From: Serinus canaria
Taxonomy: Eukaryota; Chordata; Aves; Passeriformes; Fringillidae
Assembly: GCF_022539315.1 (NCBI RefSeq)
Contig: NC_066316.1
Span: 29,637,245-29,701,244 of the forward strand
Direction of reading: 5' to 3'
Length of the DNA stretch: 64,000 nucleotides
Below, in pieces: positions 51,478-62,843 of this stretch. Position numbers and translations under genes: made by a program. A model generated the notes under the pieces. The model was not told where the DNA came from and did not search any database. It saw nothing but the letters and a program-made list of their open reading frames with translations. Positions within the stretch are counted from its first letter, which is position 1. Every line of letters begins with the position of its first letter.

Positions 51478-54400
51478 CCGTAAGAAACAAAAAACATAAT
51501 CAGACCAAAGTGATCCTGTTAACTGAGTCTGACATCTAGGAAAATATGTGCTATCAGGTGGAGGTCATGACCCTATTTAGTTGCTATTAACAGTTTCCTT
51601 TTATCCTGAAATTCTCTCTAAATGTGCTTTGCAGCATTTCACAGGGAGACAAACTGGTATACTGATTTTCCAGAAGAGGAAAATGAGGAAGCGATATTTC
51701 AATAGGTTCAATCTTTACACATAGATATCATTCTAAGATTCAACCTGATGTCAGACTCACCACATTTCAGTAAGGCCTAAAAACACATTTCTGACTTTCA
51801 TTAGACATTAAAAGTCAAGCGACTTTTGTTGCAAAAATAGAGGTGTTAAAAACATACCTGCACTGCCCCTTGAGATTTCTTAAAATAATGAAACTGAAGA
51901 AATTCAGCATGATTAAATTCAGATATCATGTCCCATTAAGAGTTTTGTTGTTGTTCTGTGGTCTTAGACAATCTTAAAATAGTCAATTTAATCTTCTTTA
52001 AAATTAAGGTTATACTTTATTTAACCCTTGGTTTTGAAATACCATTCAATATTTTCCTTACTAATCCTGCAGAGGAATATTAATTAATGTAGTAGTCTAC
52101 TCCTTATGAGATTCTTGTAATTAGTTAGTTGCTGCATTCTTTGGAAGCATTTCAGTTGAACTTCATAAAAATTGGCTTTTACAGAATTGACATTATATGA
52201 AATATCTAGGAGCTTTCAGTTTTATTTTAATCATCTTTAAGTAATCCCATTCTTAGTTATATTAATTGCATTAGAAATAGTGTTTGTCTTTGATTCCTGT
52301 CCATCATGCTCCTGTACAAGATTGTTCTTTGCTGTTCATAATTTTCAGGGTTTCAATAAATTGCTCATTTTACCCTCTTCTTCCCCTATAAATAAACAAA
52401 AAACCTCCAGAGCCAGACAAATTAATTTATGCCTGTTTTAGTTTTATTTAGTTCATTGCATCTGAATATTCTGGTTTCCCTTCAAGGCTTTTAACTTCCC
52501 CAGAAACTGTTTAACACTGCAGGAGCTCTGTGAGCAACCTTGTCTTATGTCTTTCCCATTTTTGAATTGTAGTTTAGTGAAGATAGACATATGTAATACA
52601 CATGCTTTTCATGAGAAATTTAGCTGAGCATTGCAGTGGGGAAGTATTTGTTGTATATCCTTTTGCCATTTGCTTGCCTATTTGTAAGTATTTATTCTTT
52701 ATTGATTTGTTATTGCAAGCTCAGTTACATCTTTTTCCATTCTGAACAGATGGCTATGACATCTTGATGGATCTTGGTAAAGATGTAATTAATTATGCTT
52801 ACATGACCTCTAATACCTTAGTTCTATAGCAAAGACTTACCAAATAATTTTTCTTTGGTTTCATTTGCAAGTTTTTGCTGTTCCTTTGTTCCTATTTGGT
52901 AATATGTGGAAATACATACTAGCCCAAACAGGGTGACAATCTTCATAAGCATGAAGACTCACAATTCATGCTAGTTGGTATCCTGAAATTCTTCAGACTA
53001 CCCTCACTTGAATGAGAGTTTTCCTTGAGCCAAGAGGACTTTTTGTTTCTATTGATTTCAGTGGAAGTGTTGCCAGCTCCTGTCTAACAGACCACTTAGT
53101 AAAATTGGAAAGAAAATGGAATGACCAAGTCTTTTACTCTGAAAATGAAGTTCTGCAAAACAGATACATGGGCAGATGCCTTTCTCATCAGAATACATTG
53201 TCTGAACAGTTATTCCCAAGAGTTTGCTTTTGTCAACAGTCCTAATGTTCCTCCTTCAGAACAGATCAACTTGCAATCTTAATACTTCTCTTCTGGAGAG
53301 TTGTTTCCAATTTTTTTGTGGGTTAAACCAGCAGCCTCTGGCATCAGGGCTGCTGAAACCTCCTCAGAGCTCTCATGCCAGGACCAAAATCTGGTTACAG
53401 GGTGGTGTTGTGAGGAGACACTGTGGTTCCGCTTTCAGACAGAAATGATGTCAATTTCATGCTATTGTTTGACAGATTTTCCCAGACCTAACTGAAGAGC
53501 AATGTAAATTTTTCCTGTAGGTTTCATGCGTTAAACTTTATGCACATCTTCTCATTTTGAAGAATAACCCTTTTACGAGAAACAAACAAAAAACCAAAAG
53601 GTGGACAGACTCAAGACTGGAAATGCCTTTTCCAGACTGAGCAGTCTTGAAATTTGTATGGGGAAAAAAAAATAGAAAACGAAAAAAAACCTAAACTAAG
53701 TACTTTAAAAATATCCGATATTTATAAATTTTGATCAGTAATACATGCTGCAATAGGATCTGTTGGTGTTAGATACATTTAAAAATCAGTATGGTCATGT
53801 AAATCAACAACTGTATATGACAGTTTTTAAAAACAAAATAAGGTCTATATTTATCCCCTTACATGCTCGTACCTACTCAGTGTAGTCCTTGAATAATTCC
53901 AGTCCATACTATTTAATTTAAAAATAGCATTCAACCAAATAATTTCTTTATTGGCAGTTGAAGACCCAGCACCACAATGGGGCATCACACACCTGCCCTC
54001 CATGTTCCTTTAAAATTAAAGTTTCTTTAAAATTGACATTTGGTATTTAGTATGGCTGTACATAGCATTTGTGTATTTAACAGCAGAGAATAAATGCTTA
54101 AAATCTCTAAATTAGTGAATGATAGAATAGTATGCACAATGTTTGCCAGGATCTTGACTGATATGCAGGCTTCTACCTCCTATAGGCATACAACTGAGTC
54201 CTTAAATCACTTTTGTCTTTTCTGACCTTAAAAAGTAATCAGCAGCATCCAAAGGCCTTATTATGTTTTTGCTAACAGTATTTTGAATAATTACTGGTTT
54301 TGAGAGTTTAGCCCATTATCAATACCACAGCAACCTTTCTATTTCTTGGTCATGTCAGATCTTGATCTAGTTCAGAGCTTGGGAGACATCACTGCCACCC

Positions 54401-57400
54401 TGCTGACTTAGGCAAATTCAGTGGGACAGATGTAATTTGCACATTTCAGCAGAGAAGCTTATTGATCCAAAGTTTTGTTTAATTTGAAAGTTGAGAGAGT
54501 TCACTGGGTCAGAGAACAGACTGAAATCAAACCTTCAATGAGAACATTCCTAAACACACAAATTCATGATGTGGATTGAACCTGAATTTTACCAAAAATT
54601 TCAGCTATGTGAATTTGCTATAAATGATGATGGGTTTGCTGCAAATTTCTCATTGTGTGAGTTGGGCATATTTGTGTTTTAGTATTCAAGCCAAGTTACA
54701 CAGTCTAACAGGAAAGGTATCATTAAAATTAGGTTGATGCAAACTTTATCTCTTTTTTATGCAATCCTGTCAACTGGGGTTTCATGAATGTGATTGAAAG
54801 AAAATTTTATGCATTTTCCAATGTTCTGAATTATTTTTATGGTAATGACTATTCCAGGTCACATTGTAATGACTTGATGACATGTGTTTCCTGGTTCTCA
54901 TCCTGCAGGATATGATAGTTCTTCCTTAGATAAGAATTTTCAAATATTTATTTTGTAACATTATGCCATGGTAATTAAGAAGGAGAGGAGGATTTTTTTG
55001 GCTCTTTGAGCAAAATAAATTGTTTTCTCTAGAAGTTTTAGCTGAACTATTCCACTGTCCTGCCAAAACTTTGTCTTTATCGTTGGTTTCTTCTCTTAAT
55101 TCTGTTTTTGTTTATATAATGTAGGTATTGCTGTACATAGATTTCAATTTCAAAGCTAGAGAAAAACAAATCCAATAACACCTTGGTTTAAATTAACATA
55201 GAGCTTATTTGTTAGAATTAACCCCAGGAGAAACAGCATGCCAATAATGTTAATGCACCATGGCACTTGGAGGTCATTTTAAAGAAGGTGAGGCTATTTT
55301 ATGAAATTACAGTTTATTTAAGGAAATGTAAACATCATGATTGAAGATACCACATCAACCAGGGAAAAGAAGTAAGCTTCACTACTGAGCAGAATGAAAA
55401 CACAACTACTCCATCAAGCTCAGTGTCTCTTGCAGTCTTTTACTGTTATTAACATTTTTGTCTTCCCTTATTTTCTCCATAAATGTCGCTGCCATTACCC
55501 ATAGACTGCAACATTATTCTGTAGCTGATGTATGCTCATATCATACTGAAATACAATTTCAATGGTCCTTTCTAAGTTTCATTCCATATATACTATTTTC
55601 AGAATGGAATGGGTTTGTTTACTGCTTCATATCTTTCTATATTTTCTTAAAATTAATGGCATAAACCAGAAAATTTCCCATTCCAAAGTGTTCTGGGGAT
55701 CTATTTTTGTATGCTTTGTTTGGCTGTAAAAATTTGATGCCTTTTCAAGCTAGTGCTGGAAAATTATTATCAGGTTACCTGTAATTTAGTTTGATGCATT
55801 TCTGCCAGGCAGTAGCAATAATCACTGTAATAGTTTTGTTTTTTGAACTTACTTTACTGTTTTTTATTTTTACTGTCAAAGGCAGCACATGGCCAGAAGA
55901 GTTAAATACTTTACATTGCAGTGTTATGTATGAGTAAGAGCATGTCATTGTTTATCTTAAGCTTGATCAGGAATTTTTTCCAGGCTTTCTGCACTTAATA
56001 CAAGCTTTTTCTGCAACAAAAGCAATTCTATGGGGTCAGTTCAGGCTACATGTTAAAATTAGTGCTAGAGATGGGATGAATGTACTATTAAATTTTGCTC
56101 ACAAAGCTGCCTGTTTTTCTACAAGGCAAGCATGAAACATGAACATTACACTCTCAGGTCATCACCTCAGAAAAAAAATATTTTTATGAATTCTCTTGCT
56201 CTTTTGGATCACACAGCAGTAAATAGTGCACTCTATCTTTCTTTGATTTTCATATACAAAAAGGGTGGAGCATTTCTGCATGCTTTGCCATTCAGACATT
56301 CCCGTGGTTCTATTTTCAACTAAAAATTTTTGAATTAGTAACAGATGTCCTGATTCTTTTGACAGAAAAGGAGTAAAATTTTGTCTGTATTTTAAAAAAA
56401 TCTTTTTACACTTTTACTGATCATTGAACCCTGAGTCCTACTTTTTGTTACCAGCCTTCTCTGTAAACAGTATCTTATATCACAGAAATTTTGCTGCAGT
56501 CAATGGGAACTTATCCTGATCTACTTATGATGAGGTGCACCAGAATATATTTCAAATTACTTTAAAATGCAGCTTATGGACCAGTAAGGGGTAACATCAT
56601 AGCCTGTTTAGGCATGTTTTGCCTATTTCTTGCCTCAGCTTCACTGATGTAAATGAGTATAAGACTTAGTGATGCTGACCCTGAAAACAAGGTATTTCAT
56701 GCCCATGAAATAAGAAAAATGTGTTAAAGAAAGCAGAAGAAACTGCAGAAGGAACTGTGGAGAAGGAGAAAAACCTTACACCAAAATTACAAAGCAGATG
56801 GCCTGGAAAAGAACTGGTATATGTGCATATGTTGCTGGTAATGCTGGTCCATTGGCATTAAACATAGAGAAAACTCTTGCACAGCAGAAATCCTAGGGTG
56901 TTTTACAGGTCTTGTTCAAAATGGATTTGGGGGTCTTGGATAGCTGTGAGGGAGGAAGGCAGACTTCTGGGTAGGATAAAAGAAAGACTCAAGGGGGGAA
57001 ATCAAAAGAGAATCAAATTCCAATGTAAGGAATATAATTTTTGAGGTTTAAGTTGCAACCTGGAGGTTGAATTAAAGGTGGAGCTATTTTGCATTCTTTA
57101 CAAAGTTTGAGTGTTAGAGTCCTCCTCCTTTCTGCTCCTGAACTGTCTTCATTCCTGTAGTTTAAGTACAAGTCTCATCCTTCCTTCTTGCTTATTTATT
57201 GATGTATACGTACTGGTGATAACATAGATGCTGGCATAAGCTCTCATTCTCCTTAAGCCTTTGAATGTTTTTGTTAATAATAATGCAGGTTCAACATATC
57301 TTACTTGGATATATAGATCATCCAGCAGTAAGAACTGAAACTAATACAGACTAATTTTAAAAGATTTGAATGCCAAATAAGTCTTGAAATTCTGGCACAC

Positions 57401-57954
57401 AAAAGGAAGCAAGTACCATGTTGTAAATGTAAAAAGGCACCAACCATTTGTGTATGTAGAATTCCTTCTTTACCTAAAAGGATATGGAAAAGTATTTGCT
57501 AATGCATTATTAAAGAAGCCTGATTTTTTTTCTTCCAAGAATATTGAAAATATTTAATGTATACTTAGGGCCCTATGTGAAACAGATGGAAGAAATACAG
57601 AAGCAAACTGCATTGTGCTGTTGTGAAAATACCTCTGGCACGCACTTTAGAATACTTCACATATTTTAAATTTTTGAAGTGCAGTTTTATTTATGAACAT
57701 TTAAAATTATCTTGAGGAATTATGTACCTCAAGAGCTGAGACTTTAGGCCAGTGATGTGAAATTTTTCAATTTTTCAAATAATGGAATCTTTTGCCAAAA
57801 ATGCTTTCCGATCAGTGGAAAATCAAACTTAGTCTTCTCTTCTCTTTAAGACCCCTGGGCTGACTTGCTAGATTTATCTAAAAAGGATTTAAATAAGTGC
57901 AAAATCTCTATCTTTTGATGACTCTAAAGTTCTCTTTTTTTTACCTTGGGGCAG

Positions 57955-58057
57955 GAGGAAAGATGTCACTTGGATGTCAGGAAGCTTTTGAAATTTTCAA
58001 GCGGGACCATGCTGACAGTATAACCATTGAGGACAACAAACAGCTTCTGAAGCAGAG
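57955..58057 (+). CDS. KIF6: KIF6 exon: MSLGCQEAFEIFKRDHAD block
   Basis: Internal exon of 103 nt: two bases complete the codon left by the previous exon (G|GA, Gly), 33 codons follow, and two bases (AG) are left at the donor. It encodes GKMSLGCQEAFEIFKRDHAD, then SITIEDNKQLLKQ and the start of Arg. This is the most conserved block of the KIF6 stalk outside the motor (human MSLGCQEAFEIFKRDHADSV as I recall it), which makes the gene assignment secure. The acceptor is a T-rich tract ending in cttggggcag, the donor GAG|gtgggt. It is the last exon seen; the remaining coiled coil and C-terminal tail must lie beyond 64000. Confidence 0.95.
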
Positions 58058-60017
58058 GTGGGTGTCATAGGAAAATACAGCTGGGGGAAGATATCTGAGA
58101 GTTCTTTAGCAGTCTGGGCAGGAACACATAATTTTACACCAGACATCCTGGGCTTCTCCTGAGGGAGTGTTACAGACCCTTCATCTTTTGTTACTTAAGA
58201 CATTTCATATTCAGAAGGCACTGAGTGGTGATAGAAGAGTAGTCTGGATAGAAATGAAAATAGCATGAGGAATTTTAGTGCATATTTCCACTGCTTTTAT
58301 TCATCTTCACAGCCATGTTGAGGCAACGTGGCAATGATATTCATGATCAAGAATTATCTAGGGGAAGTAAAATCCCTGGGACTGAATCAATTACTGCAAT
58401 TTCCATTGTCAAAAATGCTTTACTGACTTCAGCACCGAATTGGATAGTAAGCTAGGAGATGTTTAACATATGCATGTCTGGTGTCCCTCACCTGTTTGCC
58501 AAGTGATTTTAGCTTCTTTCTGCCAGTTTTGCATTCACATACAGAAATAATACTTTCATCCTCCACGTTTGTTTTTATGTTGGCAAAACACTTCATACGT
58601 CTGGTGAAAATAGTGATAACAGCAAAACATTAAAAACGTGGATTTTCATACAGATTTTAAACCTCACCGGTACTTGTCTATGTTGGCTGGATAACAGTAC
58701 TTCTTCACTGTCAGCTTTTCAAGTGTTAACCCTCCTAGTTATGCAAAAGAAATGCATGGCTTTGAGATTGCAGATGCCAAAAGTGAATCTCTCAATCTAT
58801 ATTTGTAATGAACATTTTCCCTAAGAGTTGCTTGGGGGTATTTTATTTGTTTTCTTCTGTTTGGTTCAAGGAGGTGTTTGTTTGATTGTGGGATGTTGTG
58901 GTTTGGTTTGGTTTTTGTGGAGTTTTTTTTTTTTTTTGTTCTGAGGTTTTCTCCTTTTCCACGTTTCTTCTGCTTTCTTCTGTTTTCTTTAACACAATTT
59001 TCTACTTCACAGGCATGGAAGACATTTTTTTCAGGCACACCAAGTCTTATACTCATTTATTTCAGTAAAATTGACTCAAGAAATTATCTCCACATCTTAG
59101 TGACTTACTCAGGTTCTTGCTATTTATCACTTTTCTGAACTGACCTTTTACCAGATCTATTCCTCAGCCACTGGAAAGCAAATTGCTAAGGTATTAGATA
59201 TATGGAAGCATTTATCCATGTAAATTGGATATCTAGCAATGCCTTTCTTCTGATCAGTTTATCAGCTCATGCCACAGCACTGCCTCATCACTGCATAAAT
59301 GATTACACTGCAGTCATTTCTGGTGTTGCTATTCAATAGAACACTTAATAGTTATAGCATGATAATAAGAGCAACATAGTTCTGAGCCATGCTCTGCCCT
59401 TCCTCTAGTCAATCACAATTCTTTCATATTTTTTCTGTATGTTATTACTACGAAGCAAACCAGTATTTCCTTCTGGTTGCAGAATATATAATAAGAGACG
59501 AGCAGAATCTACTAAGTTCTATGATAGATTTACTTTCCTTAAAGGACAAAGATTCATGCTAATGCCTTGTGTAACCCCTCTCTAATAGGCATCAGCTGAT
59601 TGATGAAATCAGTGCTAATGTGAATTTTGATACTTTGAAACAGGCAGTTTCCCCTGCCATTTGCAGTCATTTTTAGCAAAGATGCTTAGCTCCAAGTTTA
59701 CCGAGTTCATTAGAATGGATTTGTATCAAATCCAGTCTGTAATTTGGAATGCAGCCTTTCAACTACTAGTTACACAAAAGCTCTGTTACCCAGCCAGTGT
59801 TCAAATTGCACAGGAAGAGGAGTGTGGACACCACATGTTTAAAGGTTACCATAGCTTCCCTTTATAAGTAGGCTTCTCTTGTTAATAATTTTGTTTATAG
59901 TTGCATAACCACTTCTGTCATACCACAAACAGTTTTTGGTTCACAAATTACTTATTTTTAGCCGTCTTATTTTTTCCTTTGGGCGTTTTGGGTAGATTTT
60001 CTTGGTTTGATAATTAT

Positions 60018-60530
60018 CATAGAGTCAGAGAATAGGCTGAGTTGGAAGCAATCTTTAACAGGCATTTAGTCAAACCCAGCTGCAATAAGCCGGGATATCT
60101 TCAACTAGATCTTTGCTCAGAGCAAAGTCAAGATTGACTTTGAATGCTTCCAGGCCTGGGGCATCCACCATTTCTCTGGACAACCTGTTCCATTGTTTTA
60201 GCACTCTCATTGTAAAATAATTCTCTCTTAGACCTAGTCTAAATCTACCCTAAAGCACTACACCTTGTCCTGTCACAACAGCCCCTGGTAAAACATTTGT
60301 CCCCATCTTTCTTATAATCTCCATTTAAATATTGAATGCTGTAGTAAGGTCATCTTGGAGCCTTCTCTTCTCCAGGCTGAACAAGTCCAGCTCTCTCAGT
60401 CTGCCTTCCTAAGAGAGGTGTTCCAGCCCTCTGATGATTTTTGGGGCCCTGCTCTGGACCCAGTTCAACGGGTCCAGTGCAGGGACCTGTGCTCCAGAAC
60501 TGGACACAGCGGTGTTGAACACATTGAGTG
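60018..60530 (-). mobile_element. CR1 LINE 3' end, antisense
   Basis: Minus-strand CR1 sequence whose 3' terminus is at 60018 (catagagtcagagaatagg). Plus-strand landmarks are gcatccaccatttctctgga, ccttgtcctgtcacaaca, gccttctcttctccaggctg and ggccctgctctggaccca, in the order expected for an antisense CR1. It is more diverged than the 33.3-kb copy. At about 60530 the CR1 similarity stops and LTR-like sequence begins. Confidence 0.88.
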
Positions 60531-60539
60531 CTGGTAGCT

Positions 60540-60895
60540 TGGTGTGCTGCTGCACTTTGAGCTCTGGTTGACAGGAGCCCAAGGCAAGAGGCCTTGAACT
60601 GGCACTGACCCTTCACATAACAAAGATACCAGGGACCTGGTGGTTCCAGCCAGGTGGACAGACACTGAGAGACATGTAGGAGCCCATGCCTGAGGATGAA
60701 GGAGAGAGACTTTAATGCTTTTAGACTGTGAGAGTATAAAAATCCAGGGTTTCCTTTGTTCAGAGTCTCTTCTCAGAGGCACCAGCTTAAGCTGTTATTC
60801 TGCTGTTGCATCATGATTAAATTATTTTAAGGACCCAAACATCTGAGTCTCTGCTATGGGAAACTCGGGGTTGAGCCAGTAAGGAAACATTGTCT
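60540..60895 (+). mobile_element. Probable endogenous-retrovirus LTR fragment
   Basis: The layout resembles the U3-R-U5 part of a retroviral long terminal repeat: a TATAAAA box at 60735-60741, an R-like stretch with ctcttctcagaggcacc, then an ATTAAA polyadenylation-type signal at 60816-60821, about 80 bases downstream. No gag, pol or env sequence adjoins it, so it would be a solo or truncated LTR. Family and exact ends are not known. The signals are seen; the LTR call is inference. Confidence 0.4.
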
Positions 60896-60991
60896 AACTT
60901 CGTGTGATAAGTGCAGGGTAGCAGTAGTAGCAGTTCACTTGTTGGCTCACTCACTGAAAAGGGGCTTTGGTCCTAGCTCAGGTGATGAGAG

Positions 60992-61330
60992 TGTAACTCA
61001 TTTTGACTAAGGACAGAGTTAATTTTTTGTAGTAGCCTTGGCCAGGGCCAGAAGAAAAGGATAACCTAACCCTCTCTCATTTCAGAAAAGAACATTCCTT
61101 TTCCCTTGGGAGAAGTGTGGCAGAGAGAATGGTGGGGTAACGCTGGTCCCAACTGAAGGGAGCACTTTGGGTGGCATGGCTGTGGTTGGGTCAAGTTACA
61201 AACTTTCTCTTTTGCACACTTTTGTTATGAATATTATTGCTGTTACTATTCATTTTCTTATTTCATTGCTGTTTCCAGTAAATTGTTCTTATTTCAAATG
61301 ATAGCCTTTGCCTTTTGTGCTTCCAATTAG
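60992..61330 (+). mobile_element. Avian ERV LTR fragment (ERVL-like)
   Basis: Starts with TG at 60992 and carries the stretch ggacagagttaattttttgt (about 61011-61030), followed by agtagcc. This is the beginning I recall for a common class of bird LTR. The right part, with attattgctgttactattc and ttccagtaaattgttcttatttcaa, matches the LTR polyadenylation region of the same class. The usual 3' terminus is missing, so the LTR is truncated near 61330. There is no internal retroviral sequence. Confidence 0.5.
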
Positions 61331-61379
61331 ACAGGGATCAAGTGGAAGTGTGGTTTGTTTTTTTTTTTAGTGGGACTCC

Positions 61380-62440
61380 TAAATCAGAAAATACCATTCC
61401 TAAACCATTCTGGCCCAATCCCTACACAGGTAGCATCACTATATTCTTCCTAGGTATATTTTCTTCCTACTCTTCCATTTGTGCTTCTACTGCCTGTGCA
61501 TTTCCTCCTTGCTTTACTTTAGATTGATTTGCAGATCTCAACTCAGTCATGCTGGTCTCTTGATTGATTGCTTGATTTCTTGCTCCTGGGGGTTTTGAGT
61601 TTTTGCAGTTCATGGAAAACATTCTAAAAGACCTACTAGCTTTGTTCTCTATCTTTTTCCCTGAAGGCATTTTTCCAGGGGATCTTACTGACTAACTCCT
61701 TGAAGAGCTGGCAGTTTGCTTTCCTAAAGCTCGGAGCCTAACTTTACTCTTCCCTTGACCCATATCCCTCCGGACTGTGAACTCCACCAACACATGACCA
61801 CAGCAGCCCAGGCTGCCTCCAATCTTGATGTCTCCAATTATCTCATTACTTCGGTGACCAAGAGGCACAGTATCGTGTGCCTCTGGTAAGGCTGTCTATT
61901 ACCTTGCTTAAGAAGTTATCCTCCATGCAGTCCAGGAGTCTCTTTGATTGCCTACTGCTTGCCATGCTACTTTTTCAGCAAATGATGACCTGTTTGAAGT
62001 CTTCCAGGTGGACAAAAGCCAGTAAACACAATGCCTTTGTCAGCTGAAGCATGAAGGCCTCATAAATAGGCTCCCCTTGATCAGGCATCCTGTAGTAGAT
62101 GCCAACTCAGCTCCCTTTGTTGCCTCAGTCTCTGATTCCTACCCATCAGCTATCAGCCTGCTCAGATAACTATTGTTCAGAGACAGCTCCTCACAGTCTG
62201 CCCCTTGATTTAGAGAGCACCCTTTCTCCTTACTTGTCTCTTCAGACAATCTGTAGCCACTGGTAGGCAAACTCAAGTTATGGGATTTGCCCTACCAAGT
62301 TTCAGTAATGGCAACCAGATCACAGTTTTCTACCAGTGTGGTGCCTTCCAGCTTCTTCTGTCTGTTCCCCATGCAGCATGCATTGGCACAAAGGCACCTC
62401 AGCTGTTGGCCACTCCATCTTCTTAGATCACACCTTAATT
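61380..62440 (-). mobile_element. CR1 LINE ORF2 endonuclease-domain remnant
   Basis: Read on the minus strand, this region follows the order of the CR1 ORF2 apurinic-like endonuclease domain. There is a stretch coding DLVAITETW near 62295-62320; next come segments equivalent to the tactacaggatgcctgatca stretch and gaggataacttcttaagcaa. They are followed by attggaggcagcctgggctg and a gtggtcatgtgttggtggag block that corresponds to the catalytic SDH-type region. An in-frame TAG follows ITETW (minus strand, 62292-62294), and small indels break the rest, so it is inactive. The reverse-transcriptase part that should follow is absent. The boundaries are approximate. Confidence 0.75.
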
Positions 62441-62749
62441 CCTTTGAAGTACTTCCTTGGTGTTCCCCCGTTGGCTCCTACTGCCTCTGGAGCCACTGGC
62501 ACATCTCAGTAAGACATCAAGTGTGCATTATATCATTCTTATAGTAATTGAATGGTGAACTGTCAGTGAGCCTTGGAAGTTTCACTGTGAAGGTCACAAC
62601 TGTTGCCTGGCCTGTGAAATTATTCACATAGATGTGACTATACATAGCCATACCTATAAAATATAGATGTATTTTTTTCTGTAACTACTGGTGTAAAAAT
62701 GATCAAAGGCAGTCAACTAATTAAATACTGAAAAGCATTTGTTTTGTTA

Positions 62750-62764
62750 AATATATATATATAA

Positions 62765-62822
<58 letters not shown>

Positions 62823-62843
62823 ATATATATATATATATATATA
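62750..62843. repeat. Long TA microsatellite
   Basis: About 94 bases of nearly pure alternating A/T with two AAATAT interruptions near the left end and one C at 62821. Tracts like this form cruciforms and are often miscalled in length by sequencing, so the true length is uncertain. Confidence 0.95.

Larger units (their letters stand above)
30500..57954 (+). other. KIF6: KIF6 intron, 27.5 kb
   Basis: The largest intron of the window, bounded by gttagt and cttggggcag. It contains three truncated CR1 pieces (about 31950-32075 plus, 33346-33790 minus, 39590-40040 plus), a 49-bp perfect inverted repeat at 31671-31719, a GT/TA microsatellite at 32203-32242, a 25-base T run in a T/G-rich tract at 44120-44281, and a small tandem duplication at 51437-51477. 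From about 40.1 to 57.9 kb I recognise no transposon and no gene. The phases of the flanking exons match (1 then 2 bases of one codon), so no exon is required inside, though a small alternative exon cannot be excluded by eye. Confidence 0.8.

Noticed and set aside
58878..59138. Open frames of 86 and 105 codons on opposite strands
   Set aside because: They arise from a T/G-rich tract and translate to Phe-rich or Lys-rich low-complexity strings.
60992..61330. A complete endogenous retrovirus
   Set aside because: Only LTR-like sequence is present. I found no gag, pol or env similarity on either side.
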